Assembly: GCA_046292465.1 (NCBI GenBank)
Contig: JBKBRB010000001.1
Coordinates: forward strand, 302,376 to 366,375
From: JANWWM01 sp046292465
GTDB lineage: Bacteria; Bacteroidota; Chlorobiia; Chlorobiales; Thermochlorobacteraceae
Length of the DNA stretch: 64,000 nucleotides
Direction of reading: 5' to 3'
The notes beneath the pieces are model-generated. The model ran no database searches. It saw nothing but the letters and a program-made list of their open reading frames with translations, and was not told the DNA's origin. The position numbers and the translations under genes are program-made. Below, one piece after another: positions 61,660-64,000 of the stretch (position 1 is the stretch's first letter; each line of letters opens with the position of its first letter).

Positions 61660-62886
61660 ATGAAAGAAAAAATCGCCGTCGCTTATTCAGGCGGGTTGGA
61701 CACATCGGTCATCGCCAAGTGGCTTCAAGAAAAGTATAATGCCGAGGTCATTACGGTTTCGGCAAATCTCGGTCAGCAAAAAGAGTTGGTCGGGGTTGAA
61801 GAGAAAGCCTACAAAACAGGCGCAAAGAAAGCCATTGTTTTAGACCTACGCGAGACCTTCGCAACGGAATACATTTTTCCTGCCTTGAAAGCCGGCGCGC
61901 TTTACGAGCACACATATCCAATGGCAACCTCGCTCGGTCGTCCTTTAATTGCCAAAGCATTGGTCGATGTTGCCAAAGCCGAAGGATGCACGGCGGTTGC
62001 GCACGGTTGCACGGGCAAAGGTAACGACCAAGTTCGCTTCGAAGCCGCCATCGCCGCGCTTGCACCAGACCTCAAAGTTTACGCGCCGCTTCGTGAATGG
62101 GAATTCAAATCGCGCGAAGAAGAAATCGACTACTGCCAAAAGCACGGCATTCCTGTCAAGGCAACGAAAGAAAGTCCATACTCGATTGACGAAAACATGT
62201 GGGGCACCTCGATTGAATGTGGCATTTTGGAGAATCCGCGCATTGCGCCGCCCGAAGACGCTTATCAACGCACCGTCTCGCCTGAACAAGCTCCGAACGA
62301 AAGTGCCACGGTCGAAATCGAGTTTCAGCAAGGCGTGCCGATTTCGCTTGATGGAAAATCGCTTCCGCCTGTTGAACTGATTATGAAACTCAACGAACTG
62401 GCAGGCGCGCACGGCATTGGTCGGTTGGATTTGATTGAAAATCGATTGGTCGGCATTAAATCGCGCGAACTCTACGAAGCCCCTGCCGCAACCGTGCTCC
62501 ACTTCGCACACCGCGAACTCGAACGACTCACGCTCGATAAAGACACCATGCACTACAAAGCCAAACTTGCTAACGATTACGCCGACCTCATCTACAACGG
62601 CTTGTGGTTCTCTCCGCTTCGCTACGCGCTCAATGCCTTCGTGGAAGAAACGCAAAAAGTTGTAAATGGCGTCGTAACGCTCAAACTCTACAAAGGCAAC
62701 ATCTCGCTTCTTTCGCGCTGGTCGCCAAATTCGCTCTACGACGAAAGCCTTGCCACATACACCGAAGAAGACCAATTTGACCACAAAGCCAGCACTGGCT
62801 TCATCAAAATTTATAGCCTGCCGCTGAAAACCTACTATCGCATTAACGGCGCGCCAATTTCCGAGCAAGAAGCAGTAGCAAAGTGA
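61660..62886 (+). CDS. argG: Argininosuccinate synthase
   Basis: A 408-residue ATP-dependent ligase joining citrulline and aspartate. It has the N-type ATP pyrophosphatase P-loop AYSGGLDTSVIAKW, the HGCTGKGNDQVRFE block and NMWGTSIECG. The length is typical. It is the last recognised arg gene in the window; argH is not seen downstream, where a sensor gene begins after 165 bases. Confidence 0.97.
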   Translation: MKEKIAVAYSGGLDTSVIAKWLQEKYNAEVITVSANLGQQKELVGVEEKAYKTGAKKAIVLDLRETFATEYIFPALKAGALYEHTYPMATSLGRPLIAKALVDVAKAEGCTAVAHGCTGKGNDQVRFEAAIAALAPDLKVYAPLREWEFKSREEEIDYCQKHGIPVKATKESPYSIDENMWGTSIECGILENPRIAPPEDAYQRTVSPEQAPNESATVEIEFQQGVPISLDGKSLPPVELIMKLNELAGAHGIGRLDLIENRLVGIKSRELYEAPAATVLHFAHRELERLTLDKDTMHYKAKLANDYADLIYNGLWFSPLRYALNAFVEETQKVVNGVVTLKLYKGNISLLSRWSPNSLYDESLATYTEEDQFDHKASTGFIKIYSLPLKTYYRINGAPISEQEAVAK

Positions 62887-62981
62887 ATTGTTGAGTTAGA
62901 CTTCGTTGTGTGGATTCCTCGCCCAAAATAGCACCTGATGTGATTGCGAATGAAGGCTCCACAAAATGTTGTGCCATTTTG

Positions 62982-62989
62982 TATTTTTG
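62982..62989 (+). promoter_or_regulatory. Possible -7 element of the PAS sensor gene
   Basis: TATTTTTG matches TAnnTTTG and lies 62 bases before the ATG at 63052. A correctly spaced -33 box is not evident. Confidence 0.35.
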
Positions 62990-63051
62990 TTCCAGTTGAG
63001 CACGCATCACCCTAAACAGCGAAAAAAGTCAATCCAACTCATCGTAAGTCT

Positions 63052-64000
63052 ATGCTGATTCATCCTGACATGCTCGCTGAATTGAAATCGTGCTGCAAAG
63101 ATGATGCCGCCTTTGAGCGCATGCGTATGTTGTTGGAGACGCGATTTAGTGCTTGCAATGAAGTCGAGTCAATGCTTCAACACACCGTTGAAGTTTTGCA
63201 AGGCGAAGTGCGCGAGCGGATTCAAGTTGAGGAAGAACTTGTCGCACAAGAGCAGTTCTATCGCTCGCTGTTTGAAAATGCAAACATTGGACTTGCCTTC
63301 AAGAAGAATAGTAAAATCGTGTGCGCCAATCGTGCCTATGTTGAAATGTTGAGTTACACTGCCGATGAAATCGCCCAAAAATCACTTGCTGATATCACGC
63401 ACCCTGACGACCTCCCGAAACAACTTGCCTTAAATGCACAACTCGAGCGCGGAGAGATTTCTCAATACAGCATCGTCAAACGATACATTCGCAAAGATGG
63501 GAGCGTCATTTGGGCTGAAGCAAGTGTTTCAGCAGTGAAAGACAAGCGTGGTGAGCCTTTGAAGATTGTCGCCATGCGTGATGTTTCCCAAGAGATATTG
63601 GCGCAAGAAAAAATTCGATATAGCGAAGCCCAACTCGCATGGCTCTTGAACGCACTTCCTTTTGCGATTACGATTTACAAGAACAAAGTCCCAATCTTTG
63701 GCAATCGAGCATTTTACGAATCGCGTGGTTTGCGCGATATGGCGCATTGGCTCGAATCTAAAACGCAGGAGTCCTCAATCGATGATTACGCGCTCATTCA
63801 CCCCGACGATTGCAACGCCTTTATTGCCAACATCGATGAATATCGCGCGCGCGTTGAGCAAGGCGAACTCTTGAAAATGGAGCGACGCATTCGCCGATAC
63901 GGAGAAACGGAATACCTCTGGTATGAGTGTAGCATTTTCAAAAGCGATTACATTGGTGGCGAAAAGGTTGTTGTTGAAGTGGATATACCGATTGAAGATC
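63052..64000 (+). CDS. Multi-PAS sensor protein, 3' end outside the window
   Basis: An open frame of at least 316 codons that runs off the end. After about 65 residues of coiled-coil (VEEELVAQEQFY end) come two PAS/PAC units: one at about 70-185 (FENANIGLAFKKNSKIVCAN, GSVIWAEASVSAVKD, then IVAMRDVSQE) and a second from about 195 on (LLNALPFAITIYKNKVPIFGN). Multiple PAS domains of this kind usually precede a histidine kinase or GGDEF output, but the output part is not in the window. Confidence 0.85.
   Translation, partial: MLIHPDMLAELKSCCKDDAAFERMRMLLETRFSACNEVESMLQHTVEVLQGEVRERIQVEEELVAQEQFYRSLFENANIGLAFKKNSKIVCANRAYVEMLSYTADEIAQKSLADITHPDDLPKQLALNAQLERGEISQYSIVKRYIRKDGSVIWAEASVSAVKDKRGEPLKIVAMRDVSQEILAQEKIRYSEAQLAWLLNALPFAITIYKNKVPIFGNRAFYESRGLRDMAHWLESKTQESSIDDYALIHPDDCNAFIANIDEYRARVEQGELLKMERRIRRYGETEYLWYECSIFKSDYIGGEKVVVEVDIPIED

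Overview
The window comes from a chlorosome-type phototroph of the Chlorobi (green sulfur bacterial) lineage. The decisive gene is fmoA (51848-52954), which encodes the Fenna-Matthews-Olson bacteriochlorophyll a antenna protein and can be recognised along its whole length. A (bacterio)chlorophyll synthase of the BchG/ChlG type (24203-25195) supports this. The clustered arginine genes, Bacteroidetes/Chlorobi-like promoters (TTG, 19 bases, TAnnTTYG) and many lipoprotein, TPR and outer-membrane genes fit the same phylum. A type II NADH dehydrogenase and an FMO protein lacking the cysteine expected near residue 49 make me suspect an oxygen-exposed member, such as the Thermochlorobacter branch, rather than a strict anaerobe. 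That placement is an inference. Base composition looks even across the window, and I see no insertion sequence, prophage, CRISPR array, rRNA or tRNA.

Layout. 1-3.8 kb: TPR-GGDEF signalling protein, RlpA lipoprotein, BioY biotin uptake, A-type Fe-S carrier, coiled-coil lipoprotein. 3.8-8.4 kb: an overlapping set of SulP transporter, lipoprotein carbonic anhydrase, bestrophin and MFS exporter, which looks like a bicarbonate-handling unit. 8.4-18.5 kb: mostly housekeeping on the minus strand (M28 peptidase, PAS protein, pyrD, TPR protein, rsmB, ATP-grasp ligase), with dapF and a small zinc-ribbon gene on the plus strand. 18.5-30.2 kb: TPR protein, Ppx/GppA phosphatase, NDH-2, outer-membrane protein, bchG, GNAT, DUF2237, hisD, LiaF-like protein, a decayed cyclophilin pseudogene and a WD40 protein.

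30.5-48.3 kb: plsY-gpsA (phospholipid synthesis), a TPR protein with a long low-complexity linker, and a TolC-MacA-MacB type efflux operon interrupted by an Rpn-like nuclease gene. Then follow a helix-hairpin-helix outer-membrane protein, a TPR protein, HU, EF-P, accB-accC and a GNAT gene. 48.3-53 kb: the minus-strand set DUF2442-DUF4160-lnt-PP2C phosphatase, divergent from fmoA. 53-63 kb: Na+/H+ antiporter and MscS channel running straight into argC-argJ. Next come an ArgR-box-like palindrome array and a second unit of GNAT-argB-argF-argR-argG. The window ends inside a multi-PAS sensor gene.

How the genes work together. The arg genes cover glutamate to argininosuccinate, except argD, which is not seen here; argH is also outside. 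ArgJ recycles the acetyl group and the SMG-type ArgF uses free ornithine. BioY supplies biotin to AccB, and SulP, carbonic anhydrase and bestrophin could supply bicarbonate to the AccC carboxylase. The points most worth a second look are the ArgR-box array, the bicarbonate unit, the altered FMO cysteine pattern, the nuclease inside the efflux operon, the EF-P loop and the cyclophilin pseudogene.
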